From positions 6,944,001 through 7,008,000 of the forward strand of contig JAWQUS010000002.1 in the NCBI GenBank assembly GCA_036365455.1: 64,000 nt of DNA, written 5' to 3'. Positions within the stretch are counted from its first letter, which is position 1. Each line of letters opens with the position of its first letter. Shown piece after piece: positions 33,810-45,296 of the stretch. This stretch comes from Macrosoma leucophasiata (taxonomy: Eukaryota > Arthropoda > Insecta > Lepidoptera > Hedylidae). A model generated the notes under the pieces. It did not search any database. It saw only the letters and a list, made by a program, of their open reading frames with translations, and was not told where the DNA came from. The position numbers and the translations under genes are program-made.

Positions 33810-34198
33810 TAGGGATGTTATGGATAAGAAATTTCGGATACGGATCGGATACGGATATAGGAATTATTATTATACTGGATACGGATACGAAATTACTTCG
33901 GATTATCCGTTAGTTTCGGATATTTTCGGTTTATTAGATTTTTAAGAAATTTCAAAAGTAACATGAAATTAAAAATAAATGTTTCTTTTCTTTTCTTTTT
34001 CACACAAGTTAGTTAGTTTCGAGTATGATAAGACGACAACAGTAGTTAACAAATAATACAAAAGGTCGCGCGCGATTTTCGTGACGCCGATATTATATCT
34101 ACAACTATCATTTCAGTTTCGGTTACGTTTACGGATAACTCTTTATATCGGATATCCGATAGTTTTGGTTACGGTTACGGAGCTCCCTAACATCCCTG
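33810..34198. mobile_element. hAT-type MITE
   Basis: 389 bp. Ends TAGGGATGTTA and, inverted, CAGGGATGTTA: about 11-bp TIRs of hAT type. Flanking 8-mers CTTAATAT (33802-33809) and CTTACTAT (34199-34206) agree at 7 of 8, fitting the 8-bp hAT target duplication. The interior is rich in GGATACGGATA and TTCGGATAT sub-repeats. No transposase. Confidence 0.85.
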
Positions 34199-34334
34199 CT
34201 TACTATTTTGAGTAACTCGCACAATATTAACATTTTACTAGATTTAAGAATAAAATTGATGGAGTAAAAAAAAACTTTAGTGTAATATAAAAACTGGCAG
34301 CATTTCAGACATCAATAAAAATTAAAAAAAAACC

Positions 34335-34505
34335 TAACTTCACGCCTGTAATCCCCGAAGAGGTAGGCAGAGGCAAATGCACGCCGTCAAGCATACATGC
34401 AAACACCCACGATTATCGGATTCGCCGGTTACGTTTTGGCCCATTTAACAGGTGGCGAGCCTGTCGACATCTCCGGGCACATTACCAAACTGCGAGGTAC
34501 TGGTA
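34335..34505 (-). mobile_element. SINE-B, 3' half
   Basis: Tail and body from ACTTCACGCCTGTAATCCCC to TTACCAAACTGCGAGGTACTG; head absent. Confidence 0.75.
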
Positions 34506-34679
34506 CTTAAAATGAATGAAGAAGTACATCTAAATACAGCATCAAGGAATACGTCGCCAATCAAAGTCAAGCGAACATCATTTAATGTTACTCCACAAAA
34601 AGCAACGAGCAAACCTAGTAGAATCAAGTTGAAACACAGAAGATTGTTTGCTAGAACACATTTACACAGTGATCATACG
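34506..34679 (+). other. Open, basic coding-like segment of unknown origin
   Basis: From the ATG near 34512 the frame reads MNEEVHLNTASRNTSPIKVK then RTSFNVTPQKATSKPSRIKL and HRRLFARTHLHSD before running into the LINE tail. It is Lys/Arg/Ser/Thr-rich, without a recognised domain. The opposite strand is also open, which weakens the case. It could be a host exon scrap or transposon coding remains. Confidence 0.25.
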
Positions 34680-36640
34680 GTTATTTATTTATTTATTTAT
34701 TTATTTTACTCTTCATTGTACACATTACAAAAAGAAAATACAGAAACAATAGCACTTAAGTAAAAAGCACAATAGGCGGTCTTATCGCTTAAAGCGATCT
34801 CTGCCAGACAACCTAGATTGAAAGAGATAAATTACAGAAAAAGGGGTGTACAACACAACGTTAAAATATAAATTAATATAACAATACTTACAAAACTATG
34901 GTATACTTTATAGCTTCTAATAATACACAAAGTTTTAATAATAGATAGTTGTAACATTATAAACTTACACATATGTAATAATTTAAAATATATGTACTTA
35001 CACAAAAATACAATACATACACATACATAAGAAGATAAAATATATAAATTTAAATATATATATATATTAATATATACATACTCATGTACCTAAATCGATT
35101 GAGGGAAAAAAGAAGTCGTATTATATTAGATAGCATGTCAATTTAAGGTTACAAAGTTAGGTAATGGTCCTTTAGACGCTTTTTAAAAGACGTCAGGGTT
35201 TGAGCTTGACGGATGTGTAAAGGTAAGGAGTTCCAAAGCTTAACAGCTTCGGAACTATTTCGACTTTTGCCAACTCCTAATGACTTCAAAAACCTCCAAA
35301 CCTTAGCAGGGTCTTCGTCAGAAACAGAATTATAGACGTGGCGTCGCTGTGCATCCCTACACACCTTATTGCAGCGATTACGTACGGATATATATTTTTC
35401 TCGATTGGCGTCACTCGGGTTACGTTTAAACCTACATTTCGCATGGTTTTTTTTAGTAATTAAAGCCTTTATATCCTCAGTTAGCCAGGGTGCAGGCAGA
35501 TGTTTGATGCGAACAGGCCGCATAGGTGCGTGTATATCGAACAGATGAGTGAGTAAAGAATTGAACAAGTTGACTTTATCATCGATATTACACGCTAGAT
35601 CAATAACCGACCAATCAATTTTAAACGCATCTTCTCGCAAGCGATCCATATCCATGCCACCAAAATTACGCTGCATCAGAATTTTAGGTTTAGCCTTAGG
35701 GGGACGAATCTTATATGACACATATATTAAATCGTGATAAGAGAAAGCATCTGCTGAACACTGACCATGTTTTTCAACATATTCAAGCGAAGAAACGAAG
35801 ATTAAATCAAGAAGGGAAGGAGCTGAGTTGGGAAAGAAATGAGTGGCCGAGGAAGGGAGAATATGCAAATTAGCAGAATTTACTAAAGATTTGAGTCGAT
35901 TTGACCGTGTGTCATTTTTTAAGAGACAGGTGTTAAAGTCACCCATAACAATAGAATGGTTGTACTGAGGTACCAGGTCTTCAAAGATTTTTTCAAGGCA
36001 AGAAAAATAATCAATTGTAAGGGAGGGGCTGTAAAACACACCAAGAAGGAGTTTGGTGTTCGCGAATAAAACTTCTATAAAAAGGTGTTCAGCTCCATCA
36101 TTGGGTTGTGGTGACATGTGGAAAATTGAAAAAGGAATATGCGACCGTAAGTATATTGCGACCCCACCACCTCCACGACCGGTGCGATCATTTCGAATCA
36201 AATGAAAACCTGGTAGTACGCAGAAGGGAGACTAGGCTTCAACCACGACTCGGAAACCAGAACTGCATGGACATTTTTATTATCAAAAGATGTTGACATA
36301 TCAGTGAAATGGGCAGGAATACTTTGTGCGTTGATGTGAATGGCGTTAAAGTTTTTCAGTGAGTCTGAGAAATTTGAGTGAAGGAATTCATTAATAGAAG
36401 GGAGACTTACAAAACTACCACTAGTTGTACCCGCAGAGGAAGACAAGGAACAAAAATTGTCATTTGGGCTGTCACTGTTTTCCGACATCGATCAATAGGT
36501 ATTATTATAATATAAAATAATAAATACGTAAAATATAATATTAAATGTAATTAAATATTTTAAATAAAAATATATAGCAATATAAAGATATACTTATATA
36601 GAAAACGCAACACTTAAATTACTAAAATGTACAATAAAAT
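34680..36640 (-). mobile_element. LINE deletion derivative: endonuclease kept, reverse transcriptase lost
   Basis: About 1.96 kb on the minus strand. The 3' end is a tandem AAAT tail (plus strand TTATTTATTTATTTATTT at 34680-34705) after about 440 bp of 3' UTR. The 5' end lies near 36640, beside a T-run. Coding content is given under 35149-36488. Related in style to Jockey/CR1-group LINEs. Confidence 0.75.
35149..36488 (-). pseudogene. LINE endonuclease joined in frame to the RT C-terminal tail
   Basis: Minus strand. 36488-36198 starts MSENSDSPNDNFCSLSSS and enters an endonuclease domain (NAIHINAQSIPAHFTDMS, VLVSESWLKPSLPS, with catalytic-type N and E). One missing base shifts the frame. The second frame (36201-35149, 350 codons from a non-ATG codon) continues with GRGGGGVAIYLRS, SIVMGDFNT and LLDLIFVSS, then YHDLIYVSY (nuclease end; SDH replaced by SYHD), a linker with APWLTEDIKALITKKNHAK, and KVWRFLKSLGVGKSR. 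It then jumps to EAVKLWNSLPLHIRQ...SFKKRLKDHYLTL, the usual last residues of a LINE. The whole RT domain is missing and the join is in frame. Confidence 0.8.
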
Positions 36641-37039
36641 ATGTTTTTTTTTTTTTTTTTTAACTTCATACCCACCAGCCTATAACTAATAAAATATTAA
36701 TTAATTCATCCTACCAAAACTTAATTACTAACGAGAAAAATATAAAGAAATAATTTACGGTTATTGTTTCGAATCCAAGAAAGACTGTTAAAAGGAGACG
36801 ATGTACGAAAGATCAACCTTGTGACGCCATATTTTCTACAGGTACTGTAGACTGGGCTTATTTTGGAAACGCTTGTAGTTCACAGCAATAAAATATTAAC
36901 CGGAAAGTCAACTTTCTATTACAAGTATTTATGATTTTACAGGTACTGAAATGAATTATTATAAATATCCTAGATTAACACCGTTACCGTTTATTTAGAA
37001 AAAAATAAACAAAAGATTGTTTCAAATACATACATACAT
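36641..37039. other. No recognisable feature; T18-20 run at its start
   Basis: A poly(T) tract at about 36643-36661, then AT-rich sequence with no supportable feature. Confidence 0.45.
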
Positions 37040-37087
37040 ACTGGGAAATGTTCAGAAAATGTAAAAATCCCAATAGAACCCGAGATA
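37040..37087 (-). mobile_element. SINE-B scrap
   Basis: ACTGGGAAATGTTCAGAAAA and CCAATAGAACCCGAGATAAA match the SINE-B body only. Confidence 0.55.
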
Positions 37088-37320
37088 AAGGACTTTTGAA
37101 TAGATTCATCAAATGTGAAATCAGAAGTATGTTTAATGGCGCGCATTTATCGAATTGTTTGTTAACGGAGTAATCACATTATTTCGAATACGATACACAC
37201 GTCTCAATTTCCCATTCGATAAATTTTATTGTGCAGACCCTCAATACCACGTAGATGACGCATCGACACGAGCTACGTGCGCAACCACAGGTTGGAATAC
37301 AAGGTTTAAACACGTAACAA
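37088..37320. repeat. Local repeat M, copy 1
   Basis: Shares ATGTGAAATCAGAAG, GAGTAATCACATTATTTCGA, ACGATACACACGTCTCAATT and ATTGTGCAGACC with 37672-37870 and 38795-39010, all in the same orientation. Open stretches on the minus strand suggest an old coding sequence, but no frame survives. Confidence 0.6.
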
Positions 37321-37671
37321 ATTTATTTATGAACTAATATTATAATAATCATGAACATAAGTAAACAAACTCAGTGTTATCACAATTAGTACCAGGAATT
37401 GGTAGAAAAAATGTGCACTCATAGAGTCGTTTTTTGGACAATTCAAAAGTCTAGGCTTGACTGATGACTGTGGATAAAAAAGTACACACAGCCACAGCCT
37501 AACAGCGTTTATGTTATCATATTACATGTTTTGAATTGTCAAAAAAACTACTTAATGAGTGCACAAGTTTGATTTTACCTATTATTTAACTTGTTATTTT
37601 CGTAATTAATTTGTAATTCAAACATATTATATAAACAATAAAAGTACATTATTAATCTTAAAGATAAACAG

Positions 37672-37870
37672 TCGAACAGGTCCACTAAATGTGAAACCAG
37701 AACCATGTCTAATAGCCCGCACACATTGAACTGTTTGATAGTTAGCAGAGTAATCACATCATTTCGAGTACGATACACACGTCTCAATTTGCTATTCGGT
37801 AAATTGTATTGTGCCCCGATACCACGTAGAACGTGAGAAACTTTACAGTTGAACACAACGCTTGAACATG
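37672..37870. repeat. Local repeat M, copy 2
   Basis: ATGTGAAACCAGAACCATG, GAGTAATCACATCATTTCGA and TTGTATTGTGCCCCGATACC. The minus frame 37856-37575 covers it (SHVLRGIGAQYNLPNSKLRR) without a recognised domain. Confidence 0.6.
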
Positions 37871-38101
37871 TGACCGATTCCTATCTAGGGAATACCTAAT
37901 GATAAGGATGTTGAGACTCGGGGACATAAGCTGATATCACTATGGAGTGCAGCCTCCTGTGGTCTTCGGATCGATGAAGCGACACGTTTAATTATATGGA
38001 AGAAGCCTGGTCTCGGGCAAGGCTTGTGTTATTCTTAATATTCTTCTATTATTTACACATCTACTCAATTTTTATTCATGCGCTTTGTTTTTTATTGATG
38101 A

Positions 38102-38361
38102 CTAGTTGACCCAGCAAATTTCGTGTTGCCTCAGAATTAAATAATGTGTCAAGGTGTGATAGATACGGACTATTTGTATGGAAAAATGAAATCATGATTT
38201 TTACAATTTCCCTTCCAATCCAATTTCTTCATATTTTCTTACCTTTTAAACCTTCCCTGGACTTCCAAAAATCATTCAAAACCAAAATTAGCCAAATCGG
38301 TCCAGCCGTTCCCGAGTTTCAGCGAGACTAACGAACAGAAATTGATTTATATATATATAGA
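38102..38361 (-). mobile_element. Non-autonomous Helitron, family N1
   Basis: The CTAG end is at 38102-38105; the TCTATATATATA start is at about 38361 on the minus strand. Full length. Confidence 0.75.
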
Positions 38362-38399
38362 TTTGTTAAGATCTGAAAAGTAATATATGTATTTGCGTA

Positions 38400-38760
38400 T
38401 CTTCACGCGCCTTACGTAGAAGACAAAGAGCGTGAACGTATAAGCATCTCTTTTACTGTAATTCTCAGCCTGAATTAACTACACAACTGCATAAACAAGA
38501 CCCGCTTGGGTCAGATGCTTGGCTTAGGGCGTTGGAGGAAGATACATAAGGTACCTATATGCGAATAAGGGCGTTGCAACTTTCGGTCCAGTCATCATTT
38601 GGTGGTAACCGGAACAATGACACGCGGGTCGTGCTAGGATCGGGGCGCATTGGAACGTGACTTCCTACATTCTTGATTCCCCACCACAATTCTTGACCTA
38701 TTTGGTCAAGCTAAATTAGTCTCGGTCTTCCTAGGTTTCTACAACCATCAACGTGCCAAA
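38400..38760 (-). pseudogene. RTE-like LINE C-terminal fragment
   Basis: On the minus strand 38760-38693 corresponds to the GGTTGCAGAGGCCCAGGAAG and CATGACCAAATAGGTCGAG region of the 53775 copy. The end near 38404 (CTTCACGC, then CCTTACG) resembles that family's 3' end. Heavily mutated. Confidence 0.5.
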
Positions 38761-38794
38761 TTATTTATTTTTTTACAATTTACTAAATGATACA

Positions 38795-39010
38795 GAAAAA
38801 GACATGAGTAGTTGTACAAATGAGTTTATCAAAGATGAACAAAGCGGGAACGTCTAATGGTGTACACCCATCAAGCTGTTAGAGATACTGCCAGCGAAGT
38901 AATCATATCATTTCGTGTATACGCACGGCCCGATTTATCTTCCCATCCAATAAATTGTATTGTGTGTAGACCCGTTACCCGACAAATGTTATTCAATTAC
39001 ATCGTCCTTC
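38795..39010. repeat. Local repeat M, copy 3
   Basis: AAGTAATCATATCATTTCGT, ATACGCACGGCCCGATTTAT and AATAAATTGTATTGTG align with copies 1 and 2. The most diverged of the three. Confidence 0.5.
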
Positions 39011-39369
39011 AATATATCAGCTCTGTAGTTGATCTGACGAAAACCATCCGAGCGTAACGTTCTGAATTCAACAACAATTTGAGTTATTAGAATTGTTTTT
39101 TTTTTCTTTTACAGAAATATTATTTCTCTCCGATAACCGTACGGTTTTATTACTGTAACAGAAAAATATTCTATATAGTTTCTTCTTTCGATAGTGCTCC
39201 ACTTGTGTTTGGATATTCGTTTTTTCATCGCTGTTTTTTCAAATGCCGTCTTATTATAAAAACAGTTGTATACCTAACCGATTCAACGTAACGAATATGA
39301 ATAAATTTTAACGCTCTTGATGAAAGGCTTCTTTTAGCACTTGTAGCCTATATGGCCATTTTTAATACG
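39011..39369. other. No recognisable feature
   Basis: AT-rich; nothing to report. Confidence 0.4.
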
Positions 39370-39475
39370 TAACTTTATTCCGTGAAGGGGTAGGCAGAGG
39401 TGAATCCGTGCGTTCAAGTATAGGAGTATAGTAGTATAGTTACATGTCATACAAACACCAACGATTTCCCGGGTC
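39370..39475 (-). mobile_element. SINE-B 3' scrap
   Basis: CGTGAAGGGGTAGGCAGAGG and CAAACACCAACGATTTCCCG fit the SINE-B tail, broken by a TAGTATAG insert. Confidence 0.5.
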
Positions 39476-40961
39476 TTGAGACGTTCCGTAATGCGAACGA
39501 TTCGGACCGTGGTGTACTTATATCGCCCAAGTGTTTCTTTTAAACCGCTCTTAGTCTCAATATTTAATTTGCTGAGTTGTAGCGCTTTACATTCAAACCA
39601 GAAGTTGGGAATATTTTCGCTCGATATCTGGATTAGTAGTGTGAACTTGTCCTGTGTGGTAAAACTTGATATTGATAACATGTTAGAATCAAAGAAATCA
39701 TACAATAAAGTAGAGCTGAAAGCGATTTGTAATAAATTTATCAATGATAAATATGCCGAATATTTCAAACTTTTTACAGATGGCTCGAAAATCCGCGAGA
39801 ATGTTGGAGCTGCTCTTAATGACCCTCAGAGTGTCTCCTCCTTTAAATTCACTTTGGATTCTAGATTGTCGACTATGCATTCAGAGATGATTGCTATAAA
39901 TGAAGCAGTTTCTTATCTTGAATCATTAAATCATCATTACGAGAATATTCTTATATTTTCAGACTGCAAGAGTGCACTCTATCATTTATATCGGTGTAAT
40001 AGAGATTTTCGAGGCATTCCTGCGGCGTATAGCATAAAAAAATCAATTATTGAATGTAGACGTAAAGGTAGAAATGTTATTTTACAATGGGTGCCTTCTC
40101 ATATCAGCGTGGAAGAAAATGAAATAGTGGATGCTTTAGCCAGAGGCTCTTTTCGACGGTATTCCTCTTTCATACGAACCTTGTTATAAAGACGTCTTGA
40201 ACGATTTTAAGTTGAAATGCCATGCGATATGGAAGGAGTACTTTGATGAACGGTCTGCAACGAAGGGCATATGGTATCGGACAATACAGCCGACTATACA
40301 TCGACATCCTTGGTTCGACCACGCTGGTATGAATAGGCAACAGATCGTAACTAGTTTCAGAATTCGGTCTGGACACATTCCTCTGAATAGTTTTGCGGCA
40401 TTAATGGGCAAAACAAGATTACCTCTTTGTACAGAATGTAATGTGATTGAAGATGTCTACTATATCATAGGTGAATGTGTATGGAATGAACTGGAAAGGG
40501 TTGCGATCCGCATTCGTCACAATATCAATTTAAAAGAAATAGGTGAAGTTAATTGTATTCTCGCTTTCCCACTATCTAAAAATGTTCTAATAATAATTGT
40601 TTCGCGGAAAAGACCCTGTCTTGCAATTTATTCTTGCTTTTCGCTATTGAAACAGCCGAGTTTGCTCAGCGTATCGATAATGTTTAAATTAGCGCTGTTT
40701 TGTAGAAGGCAAGCTACGCATATGTTCTCACTGGCGAAAGGTTCAATTTATTCAAACGTTTATTGTTCATTGTAGACAGAGATATTGATCAATTGCTGTT
40801 GTTCTGTAGTTGTGATGTTTTGGATAGTTATATGTTTAGAAATAATAACATATAATATGTTACAGACGTAATGAATTAAATCTAAAAATCGAATAAACCC
40901 CGGGAAATTGAGAGATTTTCTACATTACCAGACCTGAAATACCACAGACTTCTAATAGGTT
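39476..40961 (+). pseudogene. LINE RNase H domain and C-terminal zinc-knuckle region, 5'-truncated
   Basis: The frame 39476-40189 contains an RNase H domain: FTDGSKIRENVGAAL (first Asp), STMHSEMIAINEAV (Glu), ILIFSDCKSALYHL (Asp), and WVPSHISVEENEIVDALARG (His and last Asp). A frameshift follows, and 40197-40775 reads FRIRSGHIPLNSFAALMGKT, then CTECNVIEDVYYIIGEC, a damaged CCHC knuckle in which the His is replaced by Tyr. LINEs with a C-terminal RNase H belong to the I/R1/LOA group. The RT domain is absent. 40059-40961 is duplicated at 60225-61127. Confidence 0.8.
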
Positions 40962-41354
40962 AGGTACTGAGTGAGGAGGAGAAATATACATTGCAGGTAT
41001 ACTAAGCTATGTTCCATACCTTTTATAGTGAGTACAACAATGATGAGAAACATTGTAATACGAGTATGTTAAACGTTGCTTATCATTAGATTGAGAATAT
41101 TGTACAAGGGTTTTTGATTACATTTTTAAGTAAAAGAATAGCAGATTGATTTGTAAATGGATTCTCGTATTTTTATTACTACCTCAGTAACATTAATGAT
41201 CTTAGGTTTTCGCGAGCATGCACTCATTAAAATGAAACTATTTTACAAGTTTATGTTGCGTAGGAATTTTGAAAACATTGGATTAGTTTAAAAAAAAGAG
41301 TTTTTTTATAGTTTTATCGCAGGACACTGCTGCCCATTCCGCACTTTCAATCTC
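40962..41354. other. No recognisable feature
   Basis: AT-rich; no reading frame or repeat I can support. Confidence 0.45.
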
Positions 41355-41700
41355 ATCAACTATAGGGGTTCCATAGTAAACAAGGAACCCTTATAGTTTC
41401 GCCACCTTCATCTGTCTGTCCGTCCGTCCGCGGTTTAGCGCAAAAACTATAGGTACTAAAGACTTGAAATTTGGCACAAGTATACACCTTAATCACGTTG
41501 ACAAAGTGGTAGAATAAAACCATGAAAAATTTTATTTTTTATTTTTCATTTTCTTTATAGTGTGAGATATCGTTGGATAGGTCTTTCAAAAATATTTTCG
41601 ATTTAGTTAACTGTTACGTGATTTATTAAGCTTTAAAGTGCCAATGTTTGTTAGACTCAAGTGTCCTCCCCCCCAGTACCAACTAAACGGTTGTTGTTAG
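41355..41700 (+). mobile_element. FP-family repeat, long form
   Basis: GGGGTTCCATAGTAAACAAGG, TATAGTTTCGCCACC, a TCTG/TCCG tract, GGCACAAGTATACACCTTAA, GATATCGTTGGATAGG and TTAAGCTTTAAAGTGCCAA. Same order as 27845-27490 inverted. Confidence 0.6.
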
Positions 41701-41996
41701 AAATTCAAACGTTACGGCAATAGTAATTACATATAACGGTTGGCTCTACAAGTTAACGAGTAATAGTCGACCAAATGTAATACTCGAAATTTTTTAACAA
41801 CTCCAAAATATATTAAAAAATATATTTTTTTTTTTCTTTACATTATTCAAGCCTAAAAACTACGGAATGTACTGTATTTACTATCGCCCTATTGGAATTG
41901 TTTGATTACCATTATTCGTTTGTAGGACTAGCGGAACAATACTCCTCCACTTGTGCGTTGTAGGGTCGTCACATCCTCACTTCAAAATGTAACACA
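41701..41996. other. No recognisable feature
   Basis: AT-rich with a T-run near 41825. Confidence 0.4.
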
Positions 41997-42190
41997 CTAG
42001 CTGTTGCCCGCGGCTTTGCCCGCGTGGATGTCGTTTTATAAATAACTAAGTAGCCTAGTTCTTTCTCAAAGTTAGCTCTATCTCTGTACCAAATTTCATT
42101 AAAATCGGTTCAGTCATTTGGACGTGAAAAGGTAACAGATAGACAGACAGACAAACAGAGTTACTTTCGCATTTATAATATTAGTAGGGA
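41997..42190 (-). mobile_element. Non-autonomous Helitron, family N2, complete
   Basis: Minus strand: starts TCCCTACTAATATTATAAAT at 42190, has a GTCTGTCTGTCTATC stretch, and ends CGCGGGCAACAGCTAG at 41997. The GC-rich palindromic sub-terminus (CCCGCGGCTTTGCCCGCG) fits the Helitron 3' hairpin. Confidence 0.8.
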
Positions 42191-42799
42191 AGTAGGGATT
42201 ATGACAATATATAACTAAAATAGCATCATAAGGTGTATGGATAAATTTCCAACGGTAGGAAATTGTTGTCTGTCACCGTAATAGGAAGGGGCAAATCGGT
42301 TCGTCACAGCACTCCAGGTTATATTGCTAGTTCTCGAACACAATATCTCTTCATGAAACGGGCCATTGTGACAATACTTGGTTGTGTATTTCATCTCTGT
42401 TTAGACATTTTTTGGAAAACAACCACTAAAATTTCGCCGTGTATACATGCTACGAGAGACGGCATTTATACATCTACGTATCAAATAAACGATTATTTGA
42501 ATAAACATTACAAAATGTTGTATCTATCTACGTTGACGGCGCGCTGAACATGATCGTTGTAGTCATAATATTACACGCACAAAGAATTTAATTATCGCCC
42601 CCGAGTCCCGAATCACTTGTAACGAGATATCTTATCAACTGAACGTAATTACATCCAGAACAGGTGGGAGTAACACCAAATAAATCAAAATTAATCAAAA
42701 GCAGTGTGACAGCGCCGTGTTGATGATTTTGGAGCACAATTCTCTGTTTTAATTAGTTATAAGTGATAACCGTGTTATCCTAGGCGTAAACAACGTATT
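42191..42799. other. No recognisable feature
   Basis: The frame at 42263-42547 has no domain. Confidence 0.4.
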
Positions 42800-42975
42800 T
42801 ATATACCTACTGAAATGCCCTGTAATTTCCGGCACATAGGCATAACATCAGACTCAGAAGTGGTAACGCATTTGCATTTTGACCTTTGGTCTTTCTGTGG
42901 GTATAGGCTGCAGTCATCACTTAACATCAATGTGCACTGCATGCTTGTTTTCCACTTTCATTACATAAAAAAAAT
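42800..42975 (+). mobile_element. SINE-J, 3' part
   Basis: GCCCTGTAATTTCCGGCACA to CATGCTTGTTTTCCACTTTC plus A-run. 5' half absent. Confidence 0.75.
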
Positions 42976-43029
42976 CTAAATATGTTGAATATAAATTAGC
43001 TTCTATACGAATATATACCTACTGTTGCA

Positions 43030-43302
43030 TTTTTTTAAAATCATAAAGTGGCAAACAAGAATACAGTTCGCGTAGATGGTGAGTAATACTGTAGCATATA
43101 AACATATACATCAAACCAGAGTTTTAAATATAGATGTGTTGCCACTCCTGAGATCTAAGTTGTTATGCCTCTGTGCTGGAAATCACAGGGTCGTACATTA
43201 CCACGTAATCGGAACATAATAGCGCTGAATACTACCATTGAGCATTAGGTTATGCGGTTATATGAGGACTCGTCACTGGAGCTCTACCACCGGTAAAATG
43301 TA
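43030..43302 (-). mobile_element. SINE-J, nearly full length, diverged
   Basis: From the T-run at 43030 to GAGCTCTACCACCGGTAAAA. Tail to tail with the preceding plus-strand copy, separated by about 55 bp. Confidence 0.75.
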
Positions 43303-43739
43303 TTATATATTCAATGGTATTAAGGGATTCAAGTCACAACATAAGTAAGTATAAATAGTACAAAACATAATAACGAAATGTAATTCATACATTGACTTGT
43401 CGTCATAGTGACAAATTATTGTATTTTGACACGAATAAGTTTATTAGTGGATTTAAATTGACACGGGAAACTATGTATCTTCCCAAAAAATATAGGAAAT
43501 TACTGGCTACGCTGATAGCCTACAATATTAACAATGTTATAGGTAATATAGCAAATGCTATTAGTAGTTTAGAGAGTAACATAAGTGTGAACCAATAATT
43601 TTATGAATGACGTAGAGTGTAGTAGCATCCAACCCCTGATGACATCTGCCAACACCAGGGACTCTGAGTATTCTCTGGCACAGGGGGGAAATACAAACTG
43701 TACATCCTCGCTGACTGGTGTTGGCGGAGGCATCATGGG

Positions 43740-44153
43740 TTGCACTCTCAATTATTTAAACTAGATTCTAAGACAGAAGAAGTTACCAATATTGAACATA
43801 CTAATAAACCGGTATCTTTTGGCATTTGCACTTTTATTAAAGTCAACAGTTTGGTAGTATTACACCAAAATATTCAAGGGTTGCATTCCAAGTTATTGGA
43901 ATTAGAACAAGTTCTGGAGAAATTCCAGTATGACATTGTTTGTTTAACTGAACATTGGTTAAAAGAAAACCAAATCATGATTAATTATAAGAATTATTTT
44001 GTTGTTAGTTGTTACAATCGAAAAGTTATGCAACATGGTAGCACTTTAATTTTGATAAAAAACTCAATTGAATCCAGGGAATTTAAAGACATAGTTGAGT
44101 TATCGATTGAACATATTGTAGAAGTTTCTTGTGTTGAGCTGGATAAGCATTTA
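43740..44153 (+). pseudogene. LINE endonuclease, N-terminal part
   Basis: VVLHQNIQGLHSKLLELEQV and YDIVCLTEHWLKENQIMIN show the catalytic Asn (QN) and Glu (TEHWL) of apurinic-endonuclease domains. The frame proceeds to VEVSCVELDKH and is then cut by the mariner TA site. The remaining nuclease motifs (VYRPP, GNFNIN) resume at 45297. Confidence 0.85.
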
Positions 44154-45296
44154 GGTTGGGGAAAAAGTTTCTTCGCATTTTTTAAGATAATTCAAAACAT
44201 TTTTTAATATAGTTTATTCAAATTTAACTAAAGTATGTATGTACCATTTTGTTCGATAACCTTTTGCCATCTTGTAGGTAGGGACATGATCCCATTGCTA
44301 TGAAAATTTTGGGACTTCTCATCAAAATACCGCGACAAGTGGATTTGGCAGTCCTCTCGTGATGTTAACCTAACATTGCATAAAGAATTCTGAAGAGACC
44401 GAAACAGGTGGAAATCTGAAGGTGCAAGGTCAGGACTATATGGCGGATGCATTAACACCTCCCAGCCAAACTCTCTTAATTTTTGCTGAGTGGCTATAGA
44501 TGTGTGAGGTCTAGCGTTATCATGATGAAACACCACACCCCTTCTGTTGATCAATTCCGGCCGCTTTCTTTCAACTTCTTGCTTTAATCTCATCAGTTGT
44601 TCGCAGTAGAGTTCAGAATCGATAGTTTTGCCTGGTGGTAATAGTTCATAATGAATAATGTCCTTCCAATCCCACACACACACAACATCACCTTATTGCG
44701 AATCAAAAATGATTCGGTTTCATTACGTCGTAATAAAGAATCACAAATGAGTACACGGTTCATTAGGTTTCATTCAGTGAGCTCGTGAGGTACCCAAATA
44801 TCGAGCTTTTTTTTGTACCCAGCTTTTTTCAAATGCGCCAAAACTGTTTTGTGATCAATTCTCAGTTCTTCAGCTACGTCGTAACTACTGAAATGTCGAT
44901 CTTGCTCCACTTTTTCAAAAATGGCATCCATTTTATCCGTAATAGGGCGACAAAATTACCGGATTGAAAACGCTTAAACCAAATTTGTGCTACTCTCACA
45001 GACACTGCACCAGGTCCATAAACATCGCAAATATTTTTGCGCGGCTTGCGTTGCATTTTTACATTTTTTGTAGTAAAATTTTAAAATGTATCGAATTTCT
45101 TCATAAGATTCACTCATCTTGACAGTACGAAAAATAAATGAAAATCACACATTTGCCTAATATGAATTTGGAATTATGTTCTTTAAAATTTTAACTTTCA
45201 ATGATACCAAAATCAGCCAGATACAAATACTACAGCCAAAGATATTTTATTACAAGTTCATACATACTATAATGCGAAAAGACTTTTTCCCCAACC
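44154..45296 (-). mobile_element. mariner element copy 2, nested in the LINE
   Basis: 1143 bp with the same TIRs as copy 1 and a TA duplication (44152-44153, 45297-45298). The minus-strand transposase retains VVFHHDNARPHTS and YSPDLAPSDFHLFRSLQ (second and third Asp; frame 44683-44228) and the DNA-binding part (KNICDVYGPGAVSVRVAQIW, 45056-44874). The segment with the first Asp (TGDEKW) is deleted. Not functional. Confidence 0.9.
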
